From Saprospiraceae bacterium (GTDB taxonomy: Bacteria; Bacteroidota; Bacteroidia; Chitinophagales; Saprospiraceae), in contig JANQSS010000056.1 in the NCBI GenBank assembly GCA_028279185.1, positions 1 to 60,289 on the forward strand: 60,289 nt of DNA, in the 5' to 3' direction. Positions 1-9,678 of the stretch are shown in pieces (positions within the stretch are counted from its first letter, which is position 1; each line of letters begins with the position of its first letter). The translations under genes were made by a program, and so were the position numbers. The notes beneath the pieces were generated by a model that saw only the letters and a list, made by a program, of their open reading frames with translations, was not told where the DNA came from and ran no database searches.

Positions 1-994
1 TTTTAGCCGAACCATATGTATCAACAAAAATGCCCATCGGATGTGCTACACCAATGGCATAAGAAACCTGGACGAGCATTTCATCCGCTACACCCGCGGC
101 ACCCATATTCTTGGCAATGTGACGTGACGCGTAGGCTGCAGATCGGTCTACCTTACTCGGGTCTTTTCCGCTGAAAGCTCCACCTCCATGGGCACCTTTG
201 CCACCGTACGTATCCACTATAATTTTTCGCCCTGTTAATCCAGTATCACCATGTGGGCCTCCGATGACAAATTTGCCCGTTGGATTGATGAAATACTTTA
301 TGTCGTCATGAAACAAAGCCTGAATCCCAGGATCGCATTTCGCTTTCACTTTAGGAATCAATAGCGTAATGAGATCAGATTTTATGCGCTCGGCCATTTC
401 GGCATCACTTGCAAAGTCATCATGTTGTGTGGAAATAACGATTGTGTCTATCGCCACAGGTTTGCCGTCATCACCGTACTTAATGGTAACCTGAGATTTT
501 GCATCCGGTCTCAAGTAAGGTATTTCCTTCCCATCCCTCCGCATATCCGCTAGTTCTTCTAATATGCTATGCGATAGATCGAGCGCCAGAGGCATATAAT
601 TTGCTGTTTCGTTGGTGGCATATCCAAACATCATACCCTGATCACCGGCTCCTTGCTCCTCACGATTTGCACGATCGACTCCTTGGTTGATATCCTGGCT
701 TTGTTCGTGAATGGCGGAGAAAACACCACAGGAATTGCCATCAAACATGTACTCACTCTTTGTATATCCTATTCTATTGATTACATCGCGTGCAACCTTT
801 TGAACATCAATGTATGTCGAAGACTTAATTTCACCAGCAAGGACGACCTGTCCGGTTGTAACCAGTGTTTCGCATGCCACTTTGGAATCAGGGTCGAATG
901 CCAGAAAATGATCAAGTACAGCATCCGAAATTTGATCCGCTACCTTATCAGGATGACCTTCGGAAACTGACTCTGAGGTGAAGTAATAGCCCAT
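1..994 (-). CDS. metK: S-adenosylmethionine synthetase, 3' end cut by window
   Basis: Methionine adenosyltransferase makes S-adenosylmethionine from methionine and ATP in the cytosol. Reading the minus strand from the ATG at 994 gives [20 protein letters not shown], the standard family N-terminus, with the ATP-site [13 protein letters not shown]. Further in are [12 protein letters not shown] and the glycine-rich [19 protein letters not shown], both family signatures. About 331 of the usual roughly 420 residues are present and the frame is open to base 1, so the C-terminus lies outside the window. The start is fixed by the family N-terminus. A TAnnTTTG box lies at 1022-1029, 27 bases upstream. 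The identification is firm. Confidence 0.97.
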   Translation of the reverse strand, partial: MGYYFTSESVSEGHPDKVADQISDAVLDHFLAFDPDSKVACETLVTTGQVVLAGEIKSSTYIDVQKVARDVINRIGYTKSEYMFDGNSCGVFSAIHEQSQDINQGVDRANREEQGAGDQGMMFGYATNETANYMPLALDLSHSILEELADMRRDGKEIPYLRPDAKSQVTIKYGDDGKPVAIDTIVISTQHDDFASDAEMAERIKSDLITLLIPKVKAKCDPGIQALFHDDIKYFINPTGKFVIGGPHGDTGLTGRKIIVDTYGGKGAHGGGAFSGKDPSKVDRSAAYASRHIAKNMGAAGVADEMLVQVSYAIGVAHPMGIFVDTYGSAK

Positions 995-1021
995 GTAAAA
1001 TTATTGATTTTAAAAAGTCTG

Positions 1022-1029
1022 CAAATTTA
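1022..1029 (-). promoter_or_regulatory. Bacteroidota -7 promoter box upstream of metK
   Basis: On the minus strand the bases read TAAATTTG, an exact match to the Bacteroidota sigma-factor -7 consensus TAnnTTTG. It lies 27 bases before the metK ATG. No convincing -33 TTG is seen at the usual distance, so it is called on the -7 element and position only. Confidence 0.5.
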
Positions 1030-1276
1030 GATATTTGTCATCACTTATCACTGTAATAGACGGGTCAAGACAGCACATTGTTCATTTAGTCTCATGATGA
1101 TTTATATTCAACTTAGCATTGGTCCATTGATAGTACCCAGTTTGTTTTAAAGCATATCGGAATGTATAGTGATTAAAACGTAATCGGACCATACCCTGAA
1201 ATGGGATGACATGCTTCCGCTGAGCCAAAGGCTAAGGGCGCATCAACGCAAATTCAAATGGTCACGTCACCTTTTG

Positions 1277-1284
1277 TACTTTTG
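1277..1284 (+). promoter_or_regulatory. -7 promoter box of the FAH-family gene
   Basis: TACTTTTG matches TAnnTTTG exactly and ends 18 bases before the ATG at 1303, implying a leader of roughly ten bases. No clear -33 TTG is seen. Confidence 0.55.
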
Positions 1285-1302
1285 ATTACTTAATCTGTTG
1301 AT

Positions 1303-1914
1303 ATGAAAATCATCTGCATTGGTCGCAATTATAGAGCACATGCTGAGGAGCTTGGCAATAAGATTCCGGAGCGGCCATTAATTTTTATGAAACCTCCTTC
1401 TGCACTACTTGTTGGAAACAAGCCTTTGTATTACCCCGATTTTACTTCAGCCTTACATTTCGAATGTGAATTGGTAATTAAAATTTGTAAAAACGGCAAG
1501 CATATCGATGAAAAATTCGCCCATCGATATTATACTGAAGTTAGTGTCGGAATTGATTTTACAGCCCGAGACCTTCAGAATCAATTGAAGGCAAAAGGAC
1601 ATCCTTGGGAAATCGCTAAGGGATTTGATGGGTCTGCTGTGCTTGGGAAGTTTGTTCAACTAGACGAAAAACAACGAAAAAGTGGCATTCAATTCTCTTT
1701 ATTGAAAAATGGAGAAGTTGTTCAATTGGGTGATACTAATAATTTGATCTTTTCAATCGACTATTTAATTTCGTACGTGTCGACCTTTTTTAAATTGCAA
1801 ATAGGTGACTACATTTTTACAGGTACACCGGAAGGTGTGGGTCCTGTTGAAGTGGGCGATCAATTAGTTGGTAGGATAGGGGGTGAAGAGTTGTTTTTTT
1901 GCAATATTAAATAG
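1303..1914 (+). CDS. Fumarylacetoacetate hydrolase-family protein
   Basis: A small FAH-fold enzyme of the YcgM/FAHD1 type, a family that hydrolyses or tautomerises acylpyruvates or oxaloacetate with a divalent metal. The 203 residues match the short single-domain members. It opens MKIICIGRNYRAHAEE, the usual start. Metal ligands are visible as Glu54 and Glu56 in HFECELVIKI and Asp85 in VGIDFTARD, and the C-terminal GDYIFTGTPEGVG loop is intact. The gene stands alone, convergent with trpS. The family is clear; the exact substrate cannot be read from sequence. Confidence 0.9.
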   Translation: MKIICIGRNYRAHAEELGNKIPERPLIFMKPPSALLVGNKPLYYPDFTSALHFECELVIKICKNGKHIDEKFAHRYYTEVSVGIDFTARDLQNQLKAKGHPWEIAKGFDGSAVLGKFVQLDEKQRKSGIQFSLLKNGEVVQLGDTNNLIFSIDYLISYVSTFFKLQIGDYIFTGTPEGVGPVEVGDQLVGRIGGEELFFCNIK

Positions 1915-2021
1915 TGGTGTAGTACAAGGATTAGGGTAAAAGCGAAATTGATCGTTCCTTGACAATGACGAATTGGGCCCATAAAGGTTCCAATTATGAA
2001 ACGTATTCCATGGGTTCCATA

Positions 2022-3014
2022 TTAAAGACCAGCTAGTTCTTTAACTTCTTTTAACCGGGCGATTGCTTTTTGTCGAATGTCATGGCCTGAAGTTCTTATG
2101 CGATTTTTAACTTCTTTACGGTTAGACAGAAGTGTTTCTCGACGCTCACGCAAAGGTTGAGTGAAATTAATTACTGCGGAGGCTACTTCTTGCTTTAAGT
2201 GCCCATATTGTAACGACTTATTTTTATAATCGGATAGAAGCGAATCATGGACATCGTGAGCTTCCGTGGCACGTAATAAGGCAAATAGATTTTCAACACC
2301 AGGAGACATGGATTCACCATCATGGTTACCACTATCCGTGACGGCCGACATGATCTGTTTTTTCATTTTAGCTGGTTCGGCAAAAACATCAATATTATGT
2401 TTGTCTCCTTTGCTGGCACTCATTTTTATTGTAGGATCAGCCGTGCTCAATATTTTAGCGAAAGGTGTGTACAGCGCTTCCGGCGCGTTAAAATAATCTG
2501 ATTTAGTTTGTTGATTGAAACGCTGTGCTACATTTCGAGTCAACTCAAGGTGTTGTTCCTGGTCTTTTCCAACAGGAACTTTGTGCGCGTTGTACAATAG
2601 GATATCCGCGGCTTGCAAGACGGGGTAGGTAAACAGGGCGCTAGATATATAGGCGTCTTTGGATGTGGCTTCTGCCTGCTTGGACTTATCTTTAAACTGT
2701 GTCATACGACTTAGATAACCATACGACGTGAATGCACCTAATATCCATCCCAACTCTGTATGCTCGGGAACCATTGATTGAATAAATAAGTATTCCGGCT
2801 TGACGCCACAAGCGAGTAAATTAAAAATAACATCCCAGGATCCTTGGCGCAGTTTATCGGGTTTATATGGCATTGTAATAGCGTGATAGTTCACTACACA
2901 GAAGTAACATTCATATTCTTCCTGAAGCTTCACCCAATTTTGAATGGCACCAAAATACCGACCTAAATGCAAATTTCCTGTGGGCTGAACGCCTGACATT
3001 ATTCGTTCTTTCAT
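2022..3014 (-). CDS. trpS: Tryptophanyl-tRNA synthetase
   Basis: Class Ic synthetase that charges tRNA-Trp. The 330-residue length is typical of bacterial TrpRS. The N-terminus MSGVQPTGNLHLGRYFGAI carries the HIGH-type signature as HLGR, and the KMSKS loop appears as KMSAS in PTIKMSASKGD. GKDQEQHLELTR is the usual conserved helix. MKERIMSG offers two start Mets only five codons apart; the longer form is kept. The gene begins 20 bases after the ridA stop on the same strand, so the two are probably co-transcribed. Confidence 0.96.
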   Translation of the reverse strand: MKERIMSGVQPTGNLHLGRYFGAIQNWVKLQEEYECYFCVVNYHAITMPYKPDKLRQGSWDVIFNLLACGVKPEYLFIQSMVPEHTELGWILGAFTSYGYLSRMTQFKDKSKQAEATSKDAYISSALFTYPVLQAADILLYNAHKVPVGKDQEQHLELTRNVAQRFNQQTKSDYFNAPEALYTPFAKILSTADPTIKMSASKGDKHNIDVFAEPAKMKKQIMSAVTDSGNHDGESMSPGVENLFALLRATEAHDVHDSLLSDYKNKSLQYGHLKQEVASAVINFTQPLRERRETLLSNRKEVKNRIRTSGHDIRQKAIARLKEVKELAGL

Positions 3015-3034
3015 ACGTATACTTTTAATTTTAG

Positions 3035-3421
3035 TCAGATGGAAAGCACTGCTATGGCAGAAATCTCGACTCGGACAAACCGCGGAAGATTTCGGACTTC
3101 TACCAAGGCACGTGCTGGAGCGGTTTCGTCCGGAAAGAATGTTGCATAAATGGCATTTATGCGTGCATAATCATGCATATCCGTCACATATACCGTGACA
3201 CTAACAACCTCCTCTAAATTGCTGTGAGCGGCTTCCAATACGGCGGTCAGATTTTCCAATACTTGCCGTGTTTCATCCTCTATGCTTCCTTGAACTAAAT
3301 CGCCCGTTGCAGGGTCAATAGCGATTTGTCCTGCCGTGAAAACCATACCATTGGCTACGGTTGCTTGATTGTATGGTCCTAACGCTTGTGGTGCTAAGTC
3401 CGTGTGGATTATTTTTTTCAT
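3035..3421 (-). CDS. ridA: RidA-family 2-iminobutanoate/2-iminopropanoate deaminase
   Basis: RidA (YjgF/YER057c/UK114) proteins form trimers that hydrolyse reactive enamine/imine intermediates released by PLP enzymes. The 128 residues are full length. Signatures are ALGPYNQA near residue 14, VFTAGQIAIDPATG, and near the C-terminus PARALVEV followed by VEISAIA, with the conserved active-site arginine in PARA. It is the first gene of a likely ridA-trpS pair. The region before its ATG contains only a partial -7 match (TATATTTA, 3426-3433). Confidence 0.94.
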   Translation of the reverse strand: MKKIIHTDLAPQALGPYNQATVANGMVFTAGQIAIDPATGDLVQGSIEDETRQVLENLTAVLEAAHSNLEEVVSVTVYVTDMHDYARINAIYATFFPDETAPARALVEVRNLPRFVRVEISAIAVLSI

Positions 3422-3507
3422 CGGATAAATATAGATATTCGCATGTGATCAGTTGGAGAAATGTTATCGAAGTCCTGAGCCTGAAATTGAACTTTGACAA
3501 GTGGATA

Positions 3508-4977
3508 TTAGCTTCCAAGTGCATTTATTGCAAAACGAAGCCAACCTGCAAGGCGGTCGGTATTTATGAATTTTGAGTCATTCATGGCTTTAACCGTTAG
3601 GATAACACCAACCGGAAGTAGGATAAAAACCGGAAGCCAGGCGGCTAGTACAGGGTCCATACCTCCAACTTTCATGGTTTCTTTGAAGCTAATACTCAAA
3701 ACAATGTAGAGCATAAAAAATAATATTGTGATGAGGAGTGGATAGCCATACCCGCCTTTTCTGATTATTGCGCCCATTGGAGCTCCAATGAATAAAAAAA
3801 TTAAACAGATGATGGCCGATGCATATTTAAAATGAAGCTCAAAGATGTGGCGAGCGCGTTTTAAAACTAAATTTTTCCTTGTAACATTTTCTCTTTTAAT
3901 GTTGGACTTATCTCGCGAAGTAGATGTTTTAATTTTAGGAAGTAAAATTTTTAAGTCGGACTCGGAAAAAGTCTTGTTAAAAGGTATAGTTAGATCGGAT
4001 AGTTTGCTCACGTCGGCTTGATGTCCAACCTTCTTATTTGCTATTCGTCTTAATCGCTTTTCGTCTAGTTTTATTTTTTGAGGTTCAACTTTAGGTGGGA
4101 TAATATATTGAACCGTTTTTTGAAGAGATCTATCAATTTGCTTTGTCAGTGAATCGGTTTGACTTCGGAGTTGTGTCACATTGAGCATGGAATAATGCTC
4201 TTTATGTTGTTCTTCATCCGTGCGATTCATTTCAAACTGGGTTAAATCGAAAATTTTTTCTGATTCTTCAAATTCGACTTTCACAAATGGGTATCGAGCT
4301 GTACCACCGGACTCTTTTAATTCCTGATATTGATATCCATCAGAGAGTTGAATGACAAACCCACGTTCATCTGTCGTCATGAACATTTTTCCATGGTCCG
4401 CTTTTGTCAGCAACAAATTACCACTGTTATCAGAGGCTTGATTGTAAATCATGACATCCTCTATTGTTTGACCGTCTTCATGTTTGTGACCAACGCGTAG
4501 CGTCATACCTGAAAAATCATAGTTGAAAACACGCTCTTGAATGCTAAGTGTAGGTTTTTGCCTTTTTATATCATAAAGCCTTGTCTTGAATTTTAGATTA
4601 GAGACGGGAATAAAATTATTGGATGAAAAAAAGGAAAAGATGGAAATAAATATTGTTATAACGATCGCGGGTGCCATAACGCGCAATAGCGATATTCCGG
4701 CGGATTTCATCGCCGCCAATTCATAGCGCTCTGATATATTTCCAAATACCATAACGGATGCGATAAGAACACCTATTGGAAGCGCCATCGGAAACAGTGA
4801 AACACACATATAACCGAGTATCTCCAGTATGAGAAATATACCTACCCCTTTACCCATGATGTCATCAATAACAAGCCAAAGCGCTTGCATGATCAGTACG
4901 AAAAGAGCAACAAGGAACGCCAGGAAAAATGGAGGAAGAAATGACTTTATAAGTAAAGAGTCAAGGCGTTTCAACAT
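3508..4977 (-). CDS. LptF/LptG-family lipopolysaccharide export permease
   Basis: A YjgP/YjgQ-family inner-membrane protein, expected to pair with LptB in extracting LPS from the inner membrane. It has hydrophobic segments near residues 10-30, 50-75 and 95-120, a periplasmic beta-rich middle of about 200 residues (jellyroll in the family), and three C-terminal membrane helices (HFKYASAIICLIFLFIGAPM onward). The ATG at 4977 (MLKRLDSLL) is preferred over a GTG at 4986, because the upstream gene's TAA is at 4987-4989. LptF and LptG cannot be told apart here. The central region around residues 250-350 is long, charged and Lys-rich. Confidence 0.9.
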   Translation of the reverse strand: MLKRLDSLLIKSFLPPFFLAFLVALFVLIMQALWLVIDDIMGKGVGIFLILEILGYMCVSLFPMALPIGVLIASVMVFGNISERYELAAMKSAGISLLRVMAPAIVITIFISIFSFFSSNNFIPVSNLKFKTRLYDIKRQKPTLSIQERVFNYDFSGMTLRVGHKHEDGQTIEDVMIYNQASDNSGNLLLTKADHGKMFMTTDERGFVIQLSDGYQYQELKESGGTARYPFVKVEFEESEKIFDLTQFEMNRTDEEQHKEHYSMLNVTQLRSQTDSLTKQIDRSLQKTVQYIIPPKVEPQKIKLDEKRLRRIANKKVGHQADVSKLSDLTIPFNKTFSESDLKILLPKIKTSTSRDKSNIKRENVTRKNLVLKRARHIFELHFKYASAIICLIFLFIGAPMGAIIRKGGYGYPLLITILFFMLYIVLSISFKETMKVGGMDPVLAAWLPVFILLPVGVILTVKAMNDSKFINTDRLAGWLRFAINALGS

Positions 4978-4986
4978 AAAATTCAC

Positions 4987-6402
4987 TTATTGTTGGGCAT
5001 CTTGTTCGTCTAAATATTTTATCAGATCTGGTAATTGTTCAACTCCAATTCCCTTCGAAAGTATTTTTTTATCCTTGTCCAGCACAAAAAGTTTAGGAGT
5101 TGTTTTGACGTAATAAACGGTTTTGAATCGAGATTTGTAAAACTCGTCGCCAAGATTATATAAGATATCCATGTCTTCACGTTCGTCGATATACTCCCAG
5201 CATTTTGGATAATCTTTGCCACTTTTCCCGCAAACGGTAACCACACGAATTCCCCTGTCCATGTTTTCCCTCTGGAATTTTATCAATTTCGGTGTTGATT
5301 TTTTGCAGTGTCCACAGTCCGGATTCCAAAAGTATAGGATAATGCGATTCGCCTCAATATCATGTAATTGCACTTCAGTGCCCTCGCGATCATAGAGAGT
5401 CAAATTAGGTGCTGTCTTGCCAATCAATGTAGGCTTTAAAGCTTTAGCATTTTTCAATATTTTGCTTAACTGCTCAGCATCGGTCCAATCGGCTTTACCG
5501 GAGGCATAATATTTATCAGCGATGTGAACATAAACAGCATCTTGCCCTACTATCTTAGATTTCGCATATTTATTTAACATGTGTACCAGATAATACTGGA
5601 ATGCATCTTCATACTGCATTAGGGGTTCGATAATATGATCAACGGAGACTATAATAGAATCAGGAGATCGCATTGTTAATTTATCTGTGTAGTAGTTCAC
5701 CTTCTCATACAAATACGGTGTGCGAAATGCCCGGGCGTCGTCCAAATTCATATTTGCTAAATATTGACGCTTGTAATAGTGAAAACGTTTCAATTTTACT
5801 TCTTGATCCGTCCCTTCAAACTCTGGAATCTCAATCTGCCTATTCATGTTTAGAATAAGCGCCGTGAATGAAGTAGGGTGATTGTCAATTATCGATGACG
5901 TTTTTTCCAGCACACGGGCATCGATTTCTTGAATTTCGCTAGCGAATGCCTGATATTGTTCTGAAGCAGCCTCCAAAGAATCAAGTGCCACGCGCAACGC
6001 TTCGGCTCTTGGTTTGACTTCTTGCACTAAATCTACATAGCTGTAATAAAGCTCGTTCTCTTTTGATCCCTTAAACGAAATATTGCTGATTTTATCGCCA
6101 TAATTAGCGCTAAGTGAAAATTGTTGTTCTTCATCGATTACAAGCTGAATGGCATCGTTCTTAGGAGGGGCAATTATCATATACATACCGGGTTCCAGTG
6201 CTTCATCATCCGCAAATACGAATTTATTTTTATGGCGAATTGCCGTATCGCGTACATATTGATTAGTACCCAAATAGTAACCTAGTATAAGCGTATCATG
6301 CTGAAAGCCATCTAATTGAACAGTGATTTCATGTCCTTTTTGGGCATGTACGGCTTGCAGTGTTAATAATACGTAGCAAAAAATGTAGAAAATGAGTCGC
6401 AT
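4987..6402 (-). CDS. TlpA-like thioredoxin-fold protein with DUF4369-type N-terminus
   Basis: An exported thiol-disulfide protein of a type common in Bacteroidota. The first 20 residues are a signal peptide (MRLIFYIFCYVLLTLQAVHA). Residues of about 25-110 look like the DUF4369 beta domain, a helical linker follows, and the C-terminal 140 residues are a thioredoxin fold with the redox motif CGHC in NPDCGHCKKSTP and the cis-proline segment TTPKLFVLD. It probably acts in the periplasm on disulfides or cytochrome maturation; the substrate is unknown. Its stop abuts the LptF/G start, so the two are likely co-transcribed. Confidence 0.85.
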   Translation of the reverse strand: MRLIFYIFCYVLLTLQAVHAQKGHEITVQLDGFQHDTLILGYYLGTNQYVRDTAIRHKNKFVFADDEALEPGMYMIIAPPKNDAIQLVIDEEQQFSLSANYGDKISNISFKGSKENELYYSYVDLVQEVKPRAEALRVALDSLEAASEQYQAFASEIQEIDARVLEKTSSIIDNHPTSFTALILNMNRQIEIPEFEGTDQEVKLKRFHYYKRQYLANMNLDDARAFRTPYLYEKVNYYTDKLTMRSPDSIIVSVDHIIEPLMQYEDAFQYYLVHMLNKYAKSKIVGQDAVYVHIADKYYASGKADWTDAEQLSKILKNAKALKPTLIGKTAPNLTLYDREGTEVQLHDIEANRIILYFWNPDCGHCKKSTPKLIKFQRENMDRGIRVVTVCGKSGKDYPKCWEYIDEREDMDILYNLGDEFYKSRFKTVYYVKTTPKLFVLDKDKKILSKGIGVEQLPDLIKYLDEQDAQQ

Positions 6403-6505
6403 ATCTATTTATACGTGTGGTATTTTGTGTAGAGTTGAAAACGACAAAGAAAAGGTAAAAGTTACAATCCTTCCCCTAACAGAATGTTAAGATAAGTAAT
6501 TGCAA

Positions 6506-7438
6506 CTATGCACGTTGACCCGCCAGAAGGTACAGCACGGCCATGCGTACAGCAACGCCATTCTCTACCTGATCAAGGATTATGCTATAATCTGAATCGG
6601 CAACTGAGCTGGAAATCTCAAGGCCACGATTCATAGGTCCCGGATGCATGATCAATGGAACTTCGCGCAGTTTATCCAACATGGACATCGATATACCGAA
6701 ATGCATTTGATACTCTCGCAATGATGGAAAATAGCCGCTTTGTTGCCGCTCAAGCTGGATTCGAAGAACATTAGCTACGTCAGCCCATTCCAGCGTTTCC
6801 TGAACATTGAAAGATACATCAGCACCGAGTTCTTCTATGTGCTTCGGAATAAGCGTCGATGGACCACAAAGCCTAACATTTGCGCCCAACTTCTTTAAGC
6901 AGAATAAGTTGCTTAAGGCTACGCGAGAATGTTTTATGTCTCCAATGATGGCGACATTTAGTCCTTTGAATGTGCTAAAGTTTTCACGAATCGAAAATGC
7001 ATCCAGCAAGGCCTGGGTTGGATGTTCATGTGTACCATCGCCGGCGTTTATTATAGTTGCGTCAACCTTACGAGCCAAAAAGTGATGGGCACCAGGTGAT
7101 GGATGACGCATAACGATCATATCTACTTTCATGGATAAAATATTCATCACCGTATCCAATAATGTTTCACCTTTTTTTACGGATGACGATGAAGCCGAAA
7201 AGTTAACAACGTCAGCCGAAAGTCTTTTTTCCGCAAGTTCAAATGAAATACGCGTTCGGGTAGAGTTTTCAAAAAACAGATTCGCAATGGTGACATCACG
7301 CAATGATGGCACTTTTTTAATTGGACGATTTATAACATCCTTAAATTCGTCTGCCGTTTGAAAAATGATGTTAATATCAGAAGAAGACATCTCTTTAATG
7401 CCCAGTAAATGTCGAATTGACAATTGTGCTTTTGTCAT
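6506..7438 (-). CDS. pyrB: Aspartate carbamoyltransferase catalytic subunit
   Basis: Catalyses carbamoyl phosphate plus aspartate to carbamoyl aspartate, the committed step of pyrimidine synthesis. The carbamoyl-phosphate motif STRTRISFE, the HPTQALLDAF motif and the C-terminal HPGPMNRG motif are all present. The 310 residues are standard for a class B/C catalytic chain. It directly follows pyrR with no intergenic base, the usual pyrR-pyrB arrangement. No pyrI regulatory chain is nearby. Confidence 0.97.
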   Translation of the reverse strand: MTKAQLSIRHLLGIKEMSSSDINIIFQTADEFKDVINRPIKKVPSLRDVTIANLFFENSTRTRISFELAEKRLSADVVNFSASSSSVKKGETLLDTVMNILSMKVDMIVMRHPSPGAHHFLARKVDATIINAGDGTHEHPTQALLDAFSIRENFSTFKGLNVAIIGDIKHSRVALSNLFCLKKLGANVRLCGPSTLIPKHIEELGADVSFNVQETLEWADVANVLRIQLERQQSGYFPSLREYQMHFGISMSMLDKLREVPLIMHPGPMNRGLEISSSVADSDYSIILDQVENGVAVRMAVLYLLAGQRA

Positions 7439-7990
7439 TTATATTTCTTCATTTTTTGCGGAAAATAAAAGCACCTCCCTTTCCGATCCATCTTCTTCCC
7501 AATCCACACGTACATAAGCTTCATTCAATGCATCTACGCGCAAACCCGTATAATCTGCCTGTATTGGTAAGTGGCGATTGAAACGCCTGTCGATCAGCAC
7601 CAACAGCTCTACTTCACTCGGACGACCAAAATGATTGATAGCCGCGAGTGCTGCTTGAATTGTACGTCCTGTATACAATACATCGTCGATTAAAATAACC
7701 CGCTTTGCCTCCGTCACAAAATTAATTTCCGTAGGATGGGGTTGAAGAGGTTTCGCTCTTAACCGAAAATCATCTCGGTGAAATGTTATATCAAGCAGGC
7801 CGTATTCAAGTATCAATTGTGGATTTTCCATCAGTAGCAGGGAGCGAATCCGATTACTTAAATAAGTGCCGCGAGGTTGAATTCCAATAATACAGGTATT
7901 TGAAAAATTTCCATGATTTTCAAGTAGTTCCTGACTTAGTCGCCTAAGCGTCAGATTAAACTTATTTTTTTGCAGCAAAATTTTAGACAT
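7439..7990 (-). CDS. pyrR: PyrR bifunctional pyrimidine regulator / uracil phosphoribosyltransferase
   Basis: PyrR proteins bind pyr mRNA leaders and regulate attenuation in Gram-positives, and also have UPRTase activity. The PRPP-binding loop is VILIDDVLYTGRTIQAAL, and IGIQPRGTYLSNRI near residue 36 is the family's second signature. The 183 residues are full length. It lies between glnS (6-base gap) and pyrB (no gap). I found no obvious PyrR-type attenuator hairpin in these short gaps, so RNA-level control of this operon is not shown by the sequence. Confidence 0.94.
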   Translation of the reverse strand: MSKILLQKNKFNLTLRRLSQELLENHGNFSNTCIIGIQPRGTYLSNRIRSLLLMENPQLILEYGLLDITFHRDDFRLRAKPLQPHPTEINFVTEAKRVILIDDVLYTGRTIQAALAAINHFGRPSEVELLVLIDRRFNRHLPIQADYTGLRVDALNEAYVRVDWEEDGSEREVLLFSAKNEEI

Positions 7991-7996
7991 GGACGA

Positions 7997-9667
7997 CTAT
8001 TTGCTTTGTTTTTTGGACCATGAATCTCGAAGCCCTACCGTGAGGTTAAATATTTTATGCTGATGTGTTGAATCAGGATCCAAGATAAAATATCCTTTTC
8101 GTAAAAATTGAAAATGCTGGCCGACTTTTGCATCCAATAAGCCGGCTTCTGCCTTCGCTCCATCAATTATTCGTAGCGAGTCCGGGTTTACATATTCTAT
8201 AAAATCATTCTCCTGAGCTAATGGATCTGGAACCGTAAATAGGCGATCGTAATCGCGAATTTCAACATCTATAGCCGATTTAGCATGAACCCAATGCAAG
8301 GTTCCCTTAGCTTTTATACCGGATTCATCAGCGCCGCTTTTGCTGTTAGGATAGTAGGTGCAGTAAACGACTGAGATTTCTCCGGTCTCATTCGTTTCAA
8401 AAGATTCGCAATGCAAAATGTAGGCGTGTTTTAGTCGAACGTTGCGGCCAGGACCCATGCGATAAAATTTGCGTGGAGGATCTATCATGAAATCGGAACG
8501 TTCGATGAAAATTTCTCGTCCGAATTGCATTGTACGTTCACCGGCTGTGGCATCTTCCGGATTATTTTCAGCGGACATTGCTTCCATTTCATTTTCAGGG
8601 TAATTGGTAATGACAACTTTTAAGGGGTCCAGGACGACCATCCGCCGCTCCGCGATTTTGTTTAAATCTTCCCGCGCACAATATTCCATCAAGGATATAT
8701 CCACAATGTTATCACGTTTTGCAATACCCGATTTCTCGGCCAGGAGTCGAATTGCTCCTGGTGAATATCCACGTCGACGTATTCCCGCAATAGTAGGCAT
8801 GCGAGGGTCATCCCACCCACTGACAATGCCTTCTTGAACGAGTCGAAGGAGCCGACGTTTACTGGTTATCATATAACTTACGTTTCTTCGAGCGAATTCT
8901 ATTTGTCGGGAAGGAAAAATATCGAGTTGTTCGATAAACCAATTATACAATGGGCGATGGTTTTCAAACTCCATTGTGCAAAGCGAATGCGTAATCTTCT
9001 CAATAGAATCAGATTGCCCATGAGCAAAATCGTACATAGGGTATATTTTCCAGGTATTCCCTGTGCGGTGATGTGGTTCTTTTTTAATTCGATAAATAAC
9101 CGGATCGCGCATGTTCATATTGGGAGACTGCATGTCGATTTTTGCACGCAAAACCATTTTTCCTTCCGCTATTTCGCCATTTTTCATTTGAACAAAAAGG
9201 CGCAAACTTTCTTCCACTGGACGATTTCGAAAGGGGCTATCCGTTCCAGCGACATCAGGTGTTCCTTTTTGTTCTAGGATTTCTTCTGGGGTCGATTCAT
9301 CAACGTACGCTTTACCGTCGCGAATAAGCTTCATGGCAAACTCAAATAATTGGCCGAAATAATCAGAGGTATAGTATTCTCGATCTTCCCAGTCATAGCC
9401 TAACCACTTGATATCGGTTTTTATCGAATTAACATATTCAGTTTCTTCTGTTGTTGGATTTGTATCGTCAAATCGCAGATTAAACTTTCCATTAAATTGA
9501 TTTGCTATGCCTGCATTAAGGCAGATGGCCATGGCATGACCTATGTGCAAATAGCCATTGGGTTCAGGTGGGAATCGCGTATGTATGCGGCCTCCGTGCT
9601 TACCTGCAGCAATATCATCTGTGATGATTTGTTCTATAAAATTTAATGATTTTCCTTCTTCACTCAT
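7997..9667 (-). CDS. glnS: Glutaminyl-tRNA synthetase
   Basis: Charges tRNA-Gln directly with glutamine. The class I signature is PPEPNGYLHIGHA near residue 38, followed by FNLRFDDTNPTTEE, and the KMSKS equivalent is MITSKRRLLRLV. The C-terminal anticodon-binding beta barrels are present. The chosen ATG at 9667 (MSEEGKSLNFIEQ) gives 556 residues and matches the family N-terminus. The frame is open 27 codons further, but that extension lies inside argS. The gap to the argS stop is 11 bases. Confidence 0.96.
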   Translation of the reverse strand: MSEEGKSLNFIEQIITDDIAAGKHGGRIHTRFPPEPNGYLHIGHAMAICLNAGIANQFNGKFNLRFDDTNPTTEETEYVNSIKTDIKWLGYDWEDREYYTSDYFGQLFEFAMKLIRDGKAYVDESTPEEILEQKGTPDVAGTDSPFRNRPVEESLRLFVQMKNGEIAEGKMVLRAKIDMQSPNMNMRDPVIYRIKKEPHHRTGNTWKIYPMYDFAHGQSDSIEKITHSLCTMEFENHRPLYNWFIEQLDIFPSRQIEFARRNVSYMITSKRRLLRLVQEGIVSGWDDPRMPTIAGIRRRGYSPGAIRLLAEKSGIAKRDNIVDISLMEYCAREDLNKIAERRMVVLDPLKVVITNYPENEMEAMSAENNPEDATAGERTMQFGREIFIERSDFMIDPPRKFYRMGPGRNVRLKHAYILHCESFETNETGEISVVYCTYYPNSKSGADESGIKAKGTLHWVHAKSAIDVEIRDYDRLFTVPDPLAQENDFIEYVNPDSLRIIDGAKAEAGLLDAKVGQHFQFLRKGYFILDPDSTHQHKIFNLTVGLRDSWSKKQSK

Positions 9668-9678
9668 AATTTTCAATT

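Larger units (their letters stand above)
995..1302. other. Intergenic stretch between divergent metK and FAH gene
   Basis: This 308-base stretch holds no coding region that I can support. It contains one -7 promoter box for each flanking gene (1022-1029 minus, 1277-1284 plus). I see no tRNA, strong hairpin or repeat in the middle. Confidence 0.6.

Noticed and set aside
653-970. 105-codon plus-strand open frame inside metK
   Set aside because: Antisense of a well-conserved gene, no recognisable protein.
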